Source: a virus. Taken from it: 41,148 bases of DNA. This document shows positions 1-8,096 of this stretch, piece after piece (position 1 is the stretch's first letter; the number at the start of each line of letters is the position of its first letter). The stretch covers positions 1 to 41,148 of the IMG/VR virus record IMGVR_UViG_3300005471_000030, one strand, 5' to 3'. A program made the position numbers and the translations under genes. The notes below the pieces were generated by a model that worked only from the letters and a program-made list of their open reading frames with translations, was not told the DNA's origin and did not search any database.

Positions 1-194
1 GAGGGAACATAGGCGCGATCCGTATCAATGGCAATTCCAATATCTTCAACAGGGTTGACAACCAACAGATCATCTTTGATTGTCCCTTCCACACGCAACA
101 GGGCAGTAGCCTTTACCTTTGTGCCCGCGGTGACTTCCTTGGCAAGTTGCAAGCGTCTTAGGGATTTGATGCCGGGAGTTGAATCAGTTGCCAT
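1..194 (-). CDS. major tail protein, N-terminal part (cut by window start)
   Basis: The reverse strand opens with ATG at 194 and reads 64 codons to the window edge without a stop. Around residues 40-62 it has an RVEGT-(D/E)D-...-NPVEDIG-...-DRAYVP pattern that I recognise as the N-terminal signature of a common siphophage major tail (tube) protein family. The other half of such a protein is at the opposite end of the window (40157-41148), so I read both as one gene broken by the linear cut. The tube subunit polymerises around the tape measure protein. The start overlaps the TAA stop of the preceding gene (TAATG), so translation is probably coupled. The function comes from remembered family patterns and was not searched. 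Confidence 0.75.
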   Translation of the reverse strand, partial: MATDSTPGIKSLRRLQLAKEVTAGTKVKATALLRVEGTIKDDLLVVNPVEDIGIAIDTDRAYVP

Positions 195-403
195 TATTTA
201 CCTCGCTTCTTTGGTTGCGTTTCTTCAAGTTCAGCAACCACATACTGAGTATCGTTCTTTTGTTCCACGCGTTCATAAAGCCTGCTATCTAGCAGCCGTC
301 CGATACCGTGATATTCTGCCTCTTTTTTTGTCAGATCGCGCGCAGGAACATCGGGAAAAAAACTGCCCGCGCCGATATATCTCAAATAAGGTATATCGTT
401 CAT
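194..403 (-). CDS. small hypothetical protein in the head-tail connector region
   Basis: This is a 69-residue product starting MNDIPYLRYIG and ending in a Lys/Arg-rich tail. An AAGG element 8 nt upstream supports the ATG at 403; the reading frame is open further upstream but without a better ribosome site. It contains a YIGAGSFFPDVPARDL segment of the kind found in small phage proteins between the tail terminator and the major tail protein, which I cannot name further. It overlaps its upstream neighbour by ATGA and its downstream neighbour by TAATG, so it belongs to the continuous late operon. One TACTSAGTA palindrome (243-251) lies inside it, read as DTQY. Confidence 0.7.
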   Translation of the reverse strand: MNDIPYLRYIGAGSFFPDVPARDLTKKEAEYHGIGRLLDSRLYERVEQKNDTQYVVAELEETQPKKRGK

Positions 404-534
404 TGGAACGACCTTATGCACAGGGCAAGCGCACATATTCCCAGGATGACCTCAAGATACGGAAATGCAACTCCGAAAAAGAACAAAGCCAATCCCGCAT
501 AGAATATTATTGTGATTACTTTCCATACGTCCAT
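400..534 (-). CDS. 44-residue membrane protein
   Basis: This short gene has a strong ribosome site (AAGGAG, 6 nt before ATG at 534). The product is almost wholly hydrophobic, with two probable membrane spans (about residues 6-22 and 25-40). The TGA stop overlaps the next start. It lies between the tail terminator gene and a small late gene. No function is recognised. Confidence 0.6.
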   Translation of the reverse strand: MDVWKVITIIFYAGLALFFFGVAFPYLEVILGICALALCIRSFQ

Positions 535-544
535 TTCAGACTCC

Positions 545-988
545 TTATGTGTTACTCAGTATTTTTACTTTACTCATAATGAACCGATACCCAATGCACT
601 GTACGCCGGAATAATCAACCTGCGGAAGAAACTGCATTGTGATTTCATCGAATGTGCTGATGGTATTTCCAAACCTCGCACCCGGTCCACCGGATATATT
701 TGAAACCTGTGCAATCAGCGCCGCGGGAATTGAATCAATGAATGGGTCAATAATTGCTAAATCGTGCGCCAGGTCAATCCTGTTAGTCAGAACATCAATA
801 ACGATGTTATATAAACTTTTCCGCGTACCCTCCGCTCCGGCTCCAAGATTGCCGGTGGATAGATAAATCGCCGCAAATGGAAAATCATTCTGCGTTTCAT
901 TGGGATTGGTAGGTGCCTGATGTATCCCGGATACACCGGCAACCACTGAGGCGATTTGAGTTTTGGCATTTACGAATTCATTAGCCAT
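545..988 (-). CDS. tail terminator / tail completion protein
   Basis: A 147-residue protein located between the head-tail connector and the major tail protein, which is where siphophages encode the protein that caps the tail tube and joins it to the head. The sequence has the alternation of short hydrophobic strands and one helix typical of such proteins, including LYNIVIDVLTNR and FDEITMQFLPQVDYSGVQCIGYRF. The assignment rests on position, size and this pattern. The gene ends within a TACTSAGTA palindrome (553-561; the last residues are ILSNT). The start follows the connector gene by 6 nt. Confidence 0.6.
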   Translation of the reverse strand: MANEFVNAKTQIASVVAGVSGIHQAPTNPNETQNDFPFAAIYLSTGNLGAGAEGTRKSLYNIVIDVLTNRIDLAHDLAIIDPFIDSIPAALIAQVSNISGGPGARFGNTISTFDEITMQFLPQVDYSGVQCIGYRFIMSKVKILSNT

Positions 989-994
989 TGCAAA

Positions 995-1609
995 TTATCC
1001 GATATAAGACAAAACGTATGGTGACAATAAAAACAGCACATCAGGATCCGGCGGCGGTACTTTGGTGGACATCTCACCATGCGCGGTCATTGCACTTACA
1101 CCCAACGGAGTGGCATAGCGTTTATACATTCTCATACTCCAGATAATGCATGCTTCCTTGATTGCTTTTGGCACCGCGGGCCAGCCGCGCTTACCAACAA
1201 CTTTGACATTCTTAGGAGTGTTGGGAAGAAAACCATATCTCCCAGTGGGACGAACAATATCTATCCTCATATATGGTTTTTGCTCTGCTTCCAACAGTGC
1301 GTTATATGGCCATAGCTCATAGTCAGTATCAGCAACCCAATCCACGTATGACCGATTGCCACTATCCACGGAAAGCGTAGTAATGGAAACATAGTCACCA
1401 ATCAAAACGTAATCACTACTCACGGGAGTGAAATATGCCGTTGTATCATTGGTATCTTTCCAGAAGAACCTCGCACATTGATAATCAATTGCACGAGATA
1501 CAGCTTCGATTGCACCCTCGAGCGCGGTGTCATAGGTGGTCACTGAGATATTCAATCTCTCAGCTTCTTTGAGTTCTGCGAGTGTGCAATACGCATTTGT
1601 CAATGTCAT
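995..1609 (-). CDS. head-tail connector (gp6-like adaptor)
   Basis: A 204-residue protein. The N-terminus (TLAELKEAERL...YDTALEGAIEAVSRAIDYQCARFF) is the standard opening of gp6/gp15-type connector proteins, which form a ring beneath the portal. A beta-rich middle (residues 55-150) and a helical end (PKAIKEACIIWSMRMYKRY) follow. It is the first structural gene after the accessory cassette and the oppositely oriented HNH gene. No clear Shine-Dalgarno sequence precedes ATG 1609; the HNH insertion immediately upstream may have displaced the original leader. Confidence 0.75.
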   Translation of the reverse strand: MTLTNAYCTLAELKEAERLNISVTTYDTALEGAIEAVSRAIDYQCARFFWKDTNDTTAYFTPVSSDYVLIGDYVSITTLSVDSGNRSYVDWVADTDYELWPYNALLEAEQKPYMRIDIVRPTGRYGFLPNTPKNVKVVGKRGWPAVPKAIKEACIIWSMRMYKRYATPLGVSAMTAHGEMSTKVPPPDPDVLFLLSPYVLSYIG

Positions 1610-1671
1610 TTCGTAATACTCATTTTTGCGTTACAATAGTAATTGTCATGTGCTGAGCATACAGGAGAAAA

Positions 1672-2232
1672 ATGAAAACTAAAATTTGTATTCATAGCGA
1701 TTGTCCATTTGGCTATATACCTCAACCGATTAGTAATTTTTGTAAAGATAAAACTAAACCAGATGGACATCATACTTATTGCAAAACTTGCAGAACCAGA
1801 ATAGCCAGAATAAGAATGGAAGATAATCCAAGTGCTAAAGAGAAAAATAGACAAGCACAAATCAGATACAGAAATACTGAGCATGGAAATAAAAAACAAA
1901 AGAAATATTATCTTGAACACAAATCTGAATACCGAGAGCGAGAGAAAAGCTATCAACAAAGACCGGATGTAAAAGCTAAACATGCGGAAAAGATGAAAAA
2001 ATATAGGCAAAGAAACAAACCAAAAGAGCGAGCTAGGCAAGTTATTAACTATGCGATTAAAAAAGGATATATAGCTAAACCAAGTATTTGCGATTGGTGC
2101 AAGAAACCCGCCAACGGAATTCTTGAAATTCACCATTGGAAAGGTTATGCTGTGTCTCATTGGTTTGACGTAAAATTTGTTCATTCTAAATGTCATGACC
2201 TCGTAGAAAACTTATCTCCAAAGGACTGGTGA
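1672..2232 (+). CDS. HNH endonuclease, probably a free-standing homing gene
   Basis: A 186-residue protein transcribed against all its neighbours. The N-terminus has a zinc-ribbon-like arrangement (CIHSDC... CKTC). The middle, residues 55-120, is Lys/Arg/Gln-rich and helical. The C-terminus has CDWCKKP, EIHHWKGY and HSKCHDLV, the metal-binding Cys pairs and His residues of an HNH nuclease. The stretch is visibly richer in A/T than the flanking genes. An AGGAG sits 6-7 nt before the ATG. Orientation, composition and family all suggest a mobile homing-type insertion between the accessory cassette and the connector gene. A second member of the same family is at 31262-31684. Confidence 0.8.
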   Translation: MKTKICIHSDCPFGYIPQPISNFCKDKTKPDGHHTYCKTCRTRIARIRMEDNPSAKEKNRQAQIRYRNTEHGNKKQKKYYLEHKSEYREREKSYQQRPDVKAKHAEKMKKYRQRNKPKERARQVINYAIKKGYIAKPSICDWCKKPANGILEIHHWKGYAVSHWFDVKFVHSKCHDLVENLSPKDW

Positions 2233-2235
2233 TCG

Positions 2236-2406
2236 TCATATGTCAATCCCCTTTTCCCATAATTGCTTCACGGTAAATAAAGATGTCCATCTGATGGTTT
2301 TCCAGAAGAACAATAAAAATCTTTTCTGAAGTTTCCATGATTCTCTAGTCATGGTTCCATCGTTCCAGGATATTTCTATAACTCTGTATTTCTTGAAAGT
2401 AAACAT
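2236..2406 (-). CDS. 56-residue hypothetical protein (end of accessory cassette)
   Basis: The open frame starts at ATG 2406, three bases after the radical SAM gene's stop, and ends 4 nt from the HNH stop. The product is basic and rich in aromatic residues (Trp/Phe/Lys), for example FLLFFWKTIRWTS. It may be a small membrane-associated or DNA-binding protein. The ribosome site is weak, so it probably depends on coupling with the gene before it. The region would otherwise be unexplained. No family is recognised. Confidence 0.5.
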   Translation of the reverse strand: MFTFKKYRVIEISWNDGTMTRESWKLQKRFLLFFWKTIRWTSLFTVKQLWEKGIDI

Positions 2407-2409
2407 CTT

Positions 2410-3207
2410 TTATCCGGTCACTACAAAGCAAGACTGACACAAGCGTGGGTATTCTCTGCGCGCAAATGCCAGGCGTCGCGTTTCCATTCGTTCCCATAAT
2501 TCAACGGGTGAATTTTGGTTCACATTGCCAATGATGTCATCAGCTTGCAAATCTTCACAGCACATTGGTACCGAACCGTCTGAAAGGATCGTGAACGTTT
2601 CCATCAGCGCGGTGCAATGGGTCACACCCTCGCGCGCGGGCAGAGGTTCATTTTTCATGCGTGCCCAGGCACGGATTTGAATGCCCTCAAAAATAACATT
2701 AGGGCAATCTGCAAAGTAATCACGAAGATATGGAGCAACAGAATCAGTACCCTTGCGAGCGTTGTAAATCTTGATTATCTTTGGACGGTGCAAAGATAAA
2801 GCCAATAACCTTACTTGCTCCGCGTGTTTTGTAAAATCAGACCCAACACGAATAGAATTATTCTCTTCAAATGTGTCACCATCAAAGCTAACTCGCAATT
2901 CGTCAACTTGCGAAAGGTCACGCTTGTTACTCAGTAGGGAGGCGTTTGTGTTGAAGGCAATCTTTTGCACGCCGCGCATTTTTGCATATTCAATCATGGC
3001 TTCGAGATATTTATTCAATAGTGGCTCACCACCATGATACAAAACCAATACACGCGGAACGAACGGCAACATCTCAAAATATTCCACAAATTTTTCATAG
3101 CGTAGAATCACTCGATGCCCGCCTTCTACGCCAATGGGGCAATGGCGACACTTGAAATTGCAAACGCCTGCGGGTTCGATGCGAACTACATCAGGAAAGT
3201 GTCTCAT
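2410..3207 (-). CDS. radical SAM enzyme with SPASM-like C-terminus
   Basis: A 265-residue protein. Cys16, Cys20 and Cys23 form the CxxxCxxC motif that binds the [4Fe-4S] cluster cleaving S-adenosylmethionine. A C-terminal Cys-rich stretch (MCCEDLQ ... GNVNQNSPVELW ... LCQSCF) matches the short SPASM/twitch region seen in peptide-modifying and some carbohydrate-modifying radical SAM enzymes. It overlaps by 17 nt a 55-residue gene and follows a methyltransferase and a DUF115-like protein. The four look like one accessory cassette inserted between capsid and connector genes. The substrate cannot be read from the sequence; a virion protein, a small peptide or a surface glycan are all possible. 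Confidence 0.85.
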   Translation of the reverse strand: MRHFPDVVRIEPAGVCNFKCRHCPIGVEGGHRVILRYEKFVEYFEMLPFVPRVLVLYHGGEPLLNKYLEAMIEYAKMRGVQKIAFNTNASLLSNKRDLSQVDELRVSFDGDTFEENNSIRVGSDFTKHAEQVRLLALSLHRPKIIKIYNARKGTDSVAPYLRDYFADCPNVIFEGIQIRAWARMKNEPLPAREGVTHCTALMETFTILSDGSVPMCCEDLQADDIIGNVNQNSPVELWERMETRRLAFARREYPRLCQSCFVVTG

Positions 3208-3355
3208 GATATTTTTTCAACAATTCAATTGCTAAATCAACCGCGGAACTTTCTTCAAAAGGTTTCTGAATATTTTCGTCTACTTCCTTTGGAAAAGTTT
3301 CACGCAAAAATTTTGCTAATCGAATAATCTCCAACTCAAAGTAATTTTCGTTCAC
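3191..3355 (-). CDS. 55-residue acidic protein next to the radical SAM gene
   Basis: I start this gene at GTG 3355, which overlaps the methyltransferase stop (GTGA) and has GAGG 5-6 nt upstream; an ATG at 3475 would run through the methyltransferase gene. The product is helical and charged (NENYFELEIIRLAKFLRE ... AIELLKKYHETLS). It lies directly before the radical SAM enzyme and overlaps it. In radical SAM systems a small protein here can be a substrate or a binding partner, but I see no core peptide pattern such as repeated Cys, Gly or Thr, so a role is only a guess. Confidence 0.6.
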   Translation of the reverse strand: MNENYFELEIIRLAKFLRETFPKEVDENIQKPFEESSAVDLAIELLKKYHETLS

Positions 3356-4041
3356 TTTTTCCTCGCGTAAATTTCCATTTGATTTCCGGGAAAGGCAAAC
3401 TTGCGATACCCCTCGACCATACTGAGTAAGAATTTCGAGAAGTCTGCAACTGGCCGCGCGTAGGGTGTGCCCCAATACGGATGCAACACTTCTATATTTT
3501 CAAACTCTAACCTACTGAGTATATTGGACAGAAAACGACTACCAAACAATATCCAATTGCGTGCGGGGTCGAGAGCTGGCAATTGTCCAAATAGTTTGTA
3601 AACCAAGCTGTCAATGTCGGGAGTTGCCAATATAACAAGTAGTCCTCCTGGTTTCAAAACTCGCGTGGCTTGCACAAGCGCGCGCATGGGGAAGTTGATG
3701 TGCTGCAGCGTGCCACGGAAAATCACCACATCGAAAAAAGCAAAATCCGCAGATTGAACATTTCTAAGCATCGTGATCCCCTTTGCGCGTGCTTTCTCCG
3801 CGGCAAAATCAGACGGTTCGAACCCGTACTTTTCCCAACGGTCATCGAAACAGGACAGAAACCCGCCAATACCACAACCAATATCTAGCACTTTGCCAAA
3901 CTGACAACGCTCTACAATGCGCTTATGCTCTTGCAAGTACATCTTTTCGCGTTGCCTGTCCAATAAGTAGTATTGGTCGAAATACTCCCGTTCATACAGG
4001 TTTGCGTCATCGGTAGGATTGAGGTTCGCAATGCTACTCAT
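3352..4041 (-). CDS. class I SAM-dependent methyltransferase
   Basis: Starting at ATG 4041 the product has 229 residues. Motif I, VLDIGCGIGGFL, binds S-adenosylmethionine. VVIFRGTLQHI and the post-motif RVLKPGGLLVILATP are typical of Methyltransf_11/12-type small-molecule or sugar methyltransferases. The first residues, NLYEREYFDQYY, resemble those of methyltransferases found in polysaccharide clusters. The frame is open for 72 more codons upstream, but those overlap the DUF115 gene in another frame, so I reject that extension. Two TACTSAGTA palindromes lie in its C-terminal part (3420-3428 and 3513-3521, read as LLSM and ILSR). Confidence 0.85.
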   Translation of the reverse strand: MSSIANLNPTDDANLYEREYFDQYYLLDRQREKMYLQEHKRIVERCQFGKVLDIGCGIGGFLSCFDDRWEKYGFEPSDFAAEKARAKGITMLRNVQSADFAFFDVVIFRGTLQHINFPMRALVQATRVLKPGGLLVILATPDIDSLVYKLFGQLPALDPARNWILFGSRFLSNILSRLEFENIEVLHPYWGTPYARPVADFSKFLLSMVEGYRKFAFPGNQMEIYARKK

Positions 4042-5056
4042 TGGGCAATGTCCTTCCAGTGAGCGCCAGCTTATCCTCCACGCGGATCCACTTTTCATCG
4101 TTCTGTGCCAGGACCATTTGCGCCATCCCGTTGTATTCCATGACCTTTTCAACACGGGATTGCCAGGAACGGCAATCAATATACTGGCCGTTGACAAACG
4201 CGTGATTGGCAATGGCTTGCTCGTACATGTTCTGGGCTTCTTCGTATTTTTGTGCAATTTTCATCAAATCATCTTGTGGGATGTTTGCCGTTTGTGCGTC
4301 AATGAATTCCTTTTGCACCGCGTCTACAATCCCGCGCGCCCGGTTATATTCTGAGTGGGTTTTGTCCATGAGCTGCTGCAACTCAGATGCACGCGCCTCG
4401 AATGCCTCACGATCCACTTTGGATGCATCCATTTCATAGCCATATAAAGGCGCATAGAAGATCATAGATTGCTCAGGAAGTACAACTTCAATGCCGCGCC
4501 CGATTGCAATGCCAAGCCACAAACCTATGCCGTCCCGCTGGTACACATACTCAGTATTGTTCTCCATTTCGATACCGTACATTTCGATGCGCGTATAGCC
4601 ATGAAAGATTGCCAGTGCAATTGCATAGCAGGGACCAGACGTAAAATATCTGTTGATCTGTTCGCCGCGCCTGAAATTGGGAAGCAGAGAACTAACAACA
4701 TCTTCCAATGGATAAACAATATTTCCCGGACAATCCGGTGTAATGTGCGGCGTGTAAAATTGGATTCCTTTTTTAGAATGTAGCCAAGTTCCAAAGGCTT
4801 TATCCTCTTGCGACCGTCTGAAAATATCCTCAGGAGGATGGATGTCAAATACCGCGTTTGCGCGCGGGCACCAGTCCATTGTGCTTTGTCCGTTGAAGAT
4901 CCAAATATCAACGTTCGGATCATGAAACGGTGCTTTCTCGCGTGTGATTGGATGCGTGCCCACAAGTGCAACAGTTTTATTTTGCATAATAATATTTGTC
5001 ATGATTGCAGGAGGCAGGGAGTAACCCCTACCTCGATTTCTATATCGCTTGCTCAT
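4034..5056 (-). CDS. DUF115 / MptE-like protein with coiled-coil C-terminus
   Basis: A 340-residue protein. Residues 25-190 resemble the DUF115 fold (6-hydroxymethylpterin pyrophosphokinase MptE-like): TVALVGTHPI, DIWIFNG, FTSGPCYAIALAIFHGYTRIEMYGIEM. This fold also occurs in glycosyltransferase-like motility accessory factors. Residues 215-300 are a charged helical coiled coil. ATG 5056 overlaps the preceding stop (ATGA). Together with the methyltransferase and radical SAM genes it suggests synthesis or transfer of a modified sugar or cofactor onto a virion or surface component. That role is inferred from the neighbourhood. Confidence 0.65.
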   Translation of the reverse strand: MSKRYRNRGRGYSLPPAIMTNIIMQNKTVALVGTHPITREKAPFHDPNVDIWIFNGQSTMDWCPRANAVFDIHPPEDIFRRSQEDKAFGTWLHSKKGIQFYTPHITPDCPGNIVYPLEDVVSSLLPNFRRGEQINRYFTSGPCYAIALAIFHGYTRIEMYGIEMENNTEYVYQRDGIGLWLGIAIGRGIEVVLPEQSMIFYAPLYGYEMDASKVDREAFEARASELQQLMDKTHSEYNRARGIVDAVQKEFIDAQTANIPQDDLMKIAQKYEEAQNMYEQAIANHAFVNGQYIDCRSWQSRVEKVMEYNGMAQMVLAQNDEKWIRVEDKLALTGRTLPNE

Positions 5057-5466
5057 GCCGCTCGAACGATTGGGAATGCGGCAACAGCCAGTGCAAAGTT
5101 ACTGCCGGAAGTTGCCTGCCCGGAGTTGTACAAAGCTCTCACATATCGCTTTGTCACAATGCCATATTTCTCAGACAGAGCACTCACACCATCTGTATTA
5201 GTGAATGCAACAGTGGAGCCATCGTAAGCCAGCACGTTGGTAAACGATGCGGTTGCAGTTGAATCACATTCCTGGATTGTCACATTGGCAACGAACCCGG
5301 TTGACGATGAGGGAGATTGCACAGAGGCAATTACGAACTTGATTTCCCGCTTGCCCACTGGAAAATAATTCGCAAGGTCAACCGCTGAACCTGCTGATGT
5401 CGAGGTTGCACTTGAGGCAATACTCAACGCAAGCAAGCTAACCATTAGGGTACTTCTGGAATTCAT
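5053..5466 (-). CDS. virion accessory protein after the capsid gene
   Basis: A 137-residue protein. It carries AVDLANYFPVGKREIKFVI, VANVTIQECDSTATASFTNV and KRYVRALYN, a beta-sandwich pattern I associate with small phage head or decoration proteins encoded next to the major capsid gene. The first 25 residues are Ser/Ala/Leu-rich, but without a good signal-peptide charge pattern I do not call it secreted. AAAGGAAAT lies before ATG 5466. A hairpin (5492-5513) separates it from the capsid gene. Confidence 0.6.
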   Translation of the reverse strand: MNSRSTLMVSLLALSIASSATSTSAGSAVDLANYFPVGKREIKFVIASVQSPSSSTGFVANVTIQECDSTATASFTNVLAYDGSTVAFTNTDGVSALSEKYGIVTKRYVRALYNSGQATSGSNFALAVAAFPIVRAA

Positions 5467-5491
5467 GTTTTATTTCCTTTCAGCATCTCGA

Positions 5492-5513
5492 CGGGTGAGC
5501 CGAAACCCACCCG
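5492..5513 (-). other. short hairpin between capsid and accessory gene
   Basis: CGGGTG (5492-5497) and CACCCG (5508-5513) form a perfect 6-bp stem. No T-run follows on the reverse strand, so it is more likely an RNA processing or stabilising hairpin behind the highly expressed capsid gene than a full terminator. Confidence 0.35.
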
Positions 5514-5535
5514 CCCTAAATCGCGCTGTGAAATA

Positions 5536-6954
5536 TTATGTACTTGAAAGAACCTTCATGCGCCAGTAGTGCACCAGGTCACCGCCAGTGCGCTTACGCA
5601 TATAGACAACCACTTGATCGCGCAACCCGTAGACCTCACGGAACACTTCCACCGAAAGACCAACGCGGTCAATGATGTAGTAACCTTTGAGATCGCCGAG
5701 CGCTGCATACTTGTTGGATGTTGCAGGGTTTGGCATGAACTGATTTTTTGCCAGTCCATAACCAAGCAGAGAGGGGGACATGCCGTTGGAATAGTTGGGG
5801 TACGCATCGCCAAGCGACCACTGAGGCAGAGTGGCAGTGCCAGCGTTGATAGAACGCAACGCGGCAAAGGTGGTTTTATTTGCATACCACTTGGCAAAGG
5901 TTTCGTACTGCATCGGCAGTTGCGCTTCCACGCCGATGATGCCCGTGGTTGTGCCACCCCATGCAATGGTAGTAGTACCGGAAAGGATTTGATTACCCCA
6001 GTAGGTCACACCAGCGACTACTGAGTAGGTGCTGTATGCGATTCCCATTGACGGGTGAGACAGGAAGCCGCGCGGCTGACCTGCGCCCGTTCCATTCGTG
6101 TACGCTGACTCTTCGCCAAGTGCGTAAGCTTCGGAACCCAACTCACTGATATACCCCATGACATCAAAGCTATTATCCTCAAGCTGTTCGCGGGTCATGA
6201 TGATTGCAGCGGTTGCCAGATGCACCGGAATACTGATCTGTCCGGCGATTGGGTTTGTTGCTTCAGAAATATCAGACGTTGACGTATTGGAACCGCGCCA
6301 ACTGAAACGCACACCGCTGGTAAACAAATTCGCGGACGCATCATCAACCGTGGAGCCGTTGTAATTCACACTTGGAAATGTAATGTGATCGGTACCGGTC
6401 GTGTATACACGCGCGTTAGGTCTAACCGTAGACATCGCTCCGATTTTCTTTACCAATTCAGGGCGATAATCAGGAGCAAGCCAGAAACCACCAGACGGGT
6501 CTGAACCTTCATTCAGTACCTTCATCGCGTCGCTCTTCATTGAACGACCTAAACCAGCGGAGCGGATGTAATCAGCCTGGGCATCCTTATATGCACCGGA
6601 TTTCAGCGCATCAAGTTTCTTTTGTCCCATACTTTTAAACTGACCAGGAACGGCATACATTTCACCAGTTTGCGGATCAACAGTTACACCGGGAATATCG
6701 CCTTCACCGGGCAGGGTTTCACGTCCAAAGGTCGCAGCGACTTGGGAGCCTTGCGATTCGTCACCATAACGCTTCAGTTCTTGCGCGGCGTTGTAACGAT
6801 CAATGTCTTTCGCCAATCGTTGACCTTCAGCAAGAAAAGTATCATAACTTTTCGTTTGATCTTCATTTGGAGTTTTATCTCCAATTTCGCCTTCGAGAGT
6901 CTTGATCTTTCCCAAAACATCATCGTAGGCTTTTCTAATTGCTTTTATATCCAT
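5536..6954 (-). CDS. major capsid protein (HK97 fold)
   Basis: A 472-residue protein. Residues 1-60 are a charged coiled coil (KTLEGEIGDK, AEGQRLAKDIDRY), the scaffold-like delta domain removed by the protease in HK97-type phages. The mature part begins near GSDPSGGFWLAPD and contains the usual HK97 capsid pattern (ISIPVHLATAAIIMTREQLEDN, ELGSEAYALGEESAYTNGTG, GQPRGFL). It sits directly after the protease gene, with a 10-nt gap. Its length is a little above the common 300-420 residues because of the delta domain. One TACTSAGTA copy (6019-6027) is read as TYSV. Confidence 0.93.
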   Translation of the reverse strand: MDIKAIRKAYDDVLGKIKTLEGEIGDKTPNEDQTKSYDTFLAEGQRLAKDIDRYNAAQELKRYGDESQGSQVAATFGRETLPGEGDIPGVTVDPQTGEMYAVPGQFKSMGQKKLDALKSGAYKDAQADYIRSAGLGRSMKSDAMKVLNEGSDPSGGFWLAPDYRPELVKKIGAMSTVRPNARVYTTGTDHITFPSVNYNGSTVDDASANLFTSGVRFSWRGSNTSTSDISEATNPIAGQISIPVHLATAAIIMTREQLEDNSFDVMGYISELGSEAYALGEESAYTNGTGAGQPRGFLSHPSMGIAYSTYSVVAGVTYWGNQILSGTTTIAWGGTTTGIIGVEAQLPMQYETFAKWYANKTTFAALRSINAGTATLPQWSLGDAYPNYSNGMSPSLLGYGLAKNQFMPNPATSNKYAALGDLKGYYIIDRVGLSVEVFREVYGLRDQVVVYMRKRTGGDLVHYWRMKVLSST

Positions 6955-6964
6955 TAGAACTTAC

Positions 6965-8080
6965 CTACCTTTCAATGTGATATTTCAATTCGAGTAATTT
7001 TGCTTGTCTCTTTTGATGCTCAAACCGCAAATGATTTTCATTTGCATCTGGTAATTGCACGCCAAGAGATTTCAAAAACTCCAAAGAGCCAATCATGCGC
7101 GGCTCTGCCGGAGTGTTTGTTAATGCGGAGGCAAACCATGGCCATTGTCTCAGCCAAGTAGATTTGCCAGTTTGCTCCCTGATAACATATTGAGGAGCGG
7201 AATCGGAAGATGTACCAAGCACACCTTTTTTAATAAGTTCGTCAATTGCTTGTCTATACTGATGAGATGTATCCAGCTTTGCCACATACCAACGCCCAAT
7301 ATCGTCATCACCAAAATCAGTAATACTGCCAATAATCGGGGAGGCTTTGAAACTTTCATCTTGTGCGTGATCCCATGTTAAAGGTCTGGCAGATTTCCCC
7401 AGTGTGCCATCCCAAAAATCCGTGTCATTGGTAAAGTATTCGATTTCAACATCAGTAAGTTTGGGAGAACCCCACAGGAACGTATACCCTTTGATCTCAT
7501 TCAAGCCGGTAAACTTCACTGCCATTGATTTTGTACTATCCAAGCCGATAGATTTCACATAAGACAGATTCAAGTCTTTGTGTTTTGGAATTGCAAATGA
7601 TTTAGCAGGAACGGATTGAATAGCCTGTTCCATTTCGTCTATTTCAATCTTGATGAAATCAACGATGCCCCGCATGATTACAGCTAGTTTCGATACGTTG
7701 GTTTTTTCGGCATTTTGTATATCCCACATATTAGTAAGCATATTCAAAGCCGCACAAGCATTTGATATATCCCACCCTTCCTGCCTAGCGTACTCAACCC
7801 CTCCCACTTCATACATATCAATAAATTTCAAGGCAGAAATTGACTTTTCACTTTCGCCACATGCCGCGCCCATTTCTACCATTGCATCGTGTGCACCTTG
7901 AATCTTTTTCATGTTCGCCGCAGAAATCGCCGCGCCGATTTTCATATTCTTTGCATCCTCAACATTGGCTTCTAATGCTCCAAGATGCGCTTTAGCCTTT
8001 TCTTTGCTATCATGCTTTTTGACCAATGTTCCATCTTCTTTTAGGACCGATAAGCCATCTTCTGAAAGTTTGTACGGCAT
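6965..8080 (-). CDS. head maturation protease
   Basis: From ATG 8080 (GGAG 8 nt upstream) the product has 371 residues. The second half carries the prohead protease pattern: FLWGSPKLTDVEIEYFTNDTDF, then TWDHAQDES with the likely catalytic His, DDIGRWYVAKLD, LGTSSDSAP with the likely catalytic Ser, and ASALTNTPAEPRM. The first 160 residues are unusual: a short lysine-rich start (MPYKLSEDGLSVLKEDG) and a helical segment that could be an internal scaffold. It precedes the capsid gene as in HK97-like phages. A Rho-independent terminator lies just upstream of its ribosome site, so its expression may depend on read-through. Confidence 0.85.
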   Translation of the reverse strand: MPYKLSEDGLSVLKEDGTLVKKHDSKEKAKAHLGALEANVEDAKNMKIGAAISAANMKKIQGAHDAMVEMGAACGESEKSISALKFIDMYEVGGVEYARQEGWDISNACAALNMLTNMWDIQNAEKTNVSKLAVIMRGIVDFIKIEIDEMEQAIQSVPAKSFAIPKHKDLNLSYVKSIGLDSTKSMAVKFTGLNEIKGYTFLWGSPKLTDVEIEYFTNDTDFWDGTLGKSARPLTWDHAQDESFKASPIIGSITDFGDDDIGRWYVAKLDTSHQYRQAIDELIKKGVLGTSSDSAPQYVIREQTGKSTWLRQWPWFASALTNTPAEPRMIGSLEFLKSLGVQLPDANENHLRFEHQKRQAKLLELKYHIER

Positions 8081-8096
8081 GGCAATTTCTCCAAAT

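Noticed and set aside
28-579. Forward 183-codon frame at the left end
   Set aside because: It crosses several well-supported reverse-strand genes, and its composition is not protein-like.
1606-2196. Long hydrophobic reverse-strand frame (196 codons) opposite the HNH gene
   Set aside because: It is the antisense of a Lys/Arg-rich A/T-rich gene, which gives Phe/Leu/Ser-rich runs automatically; no ribosome site and full overlap with a clear HNH gene.
4034-4257. N-terminal extension of the methyltransferase by 72 codons
   Set aside because: The extension lies wholly within the DUF115 gene in another frame and is Arg/Trp/Ser-rich in the way of shadows.
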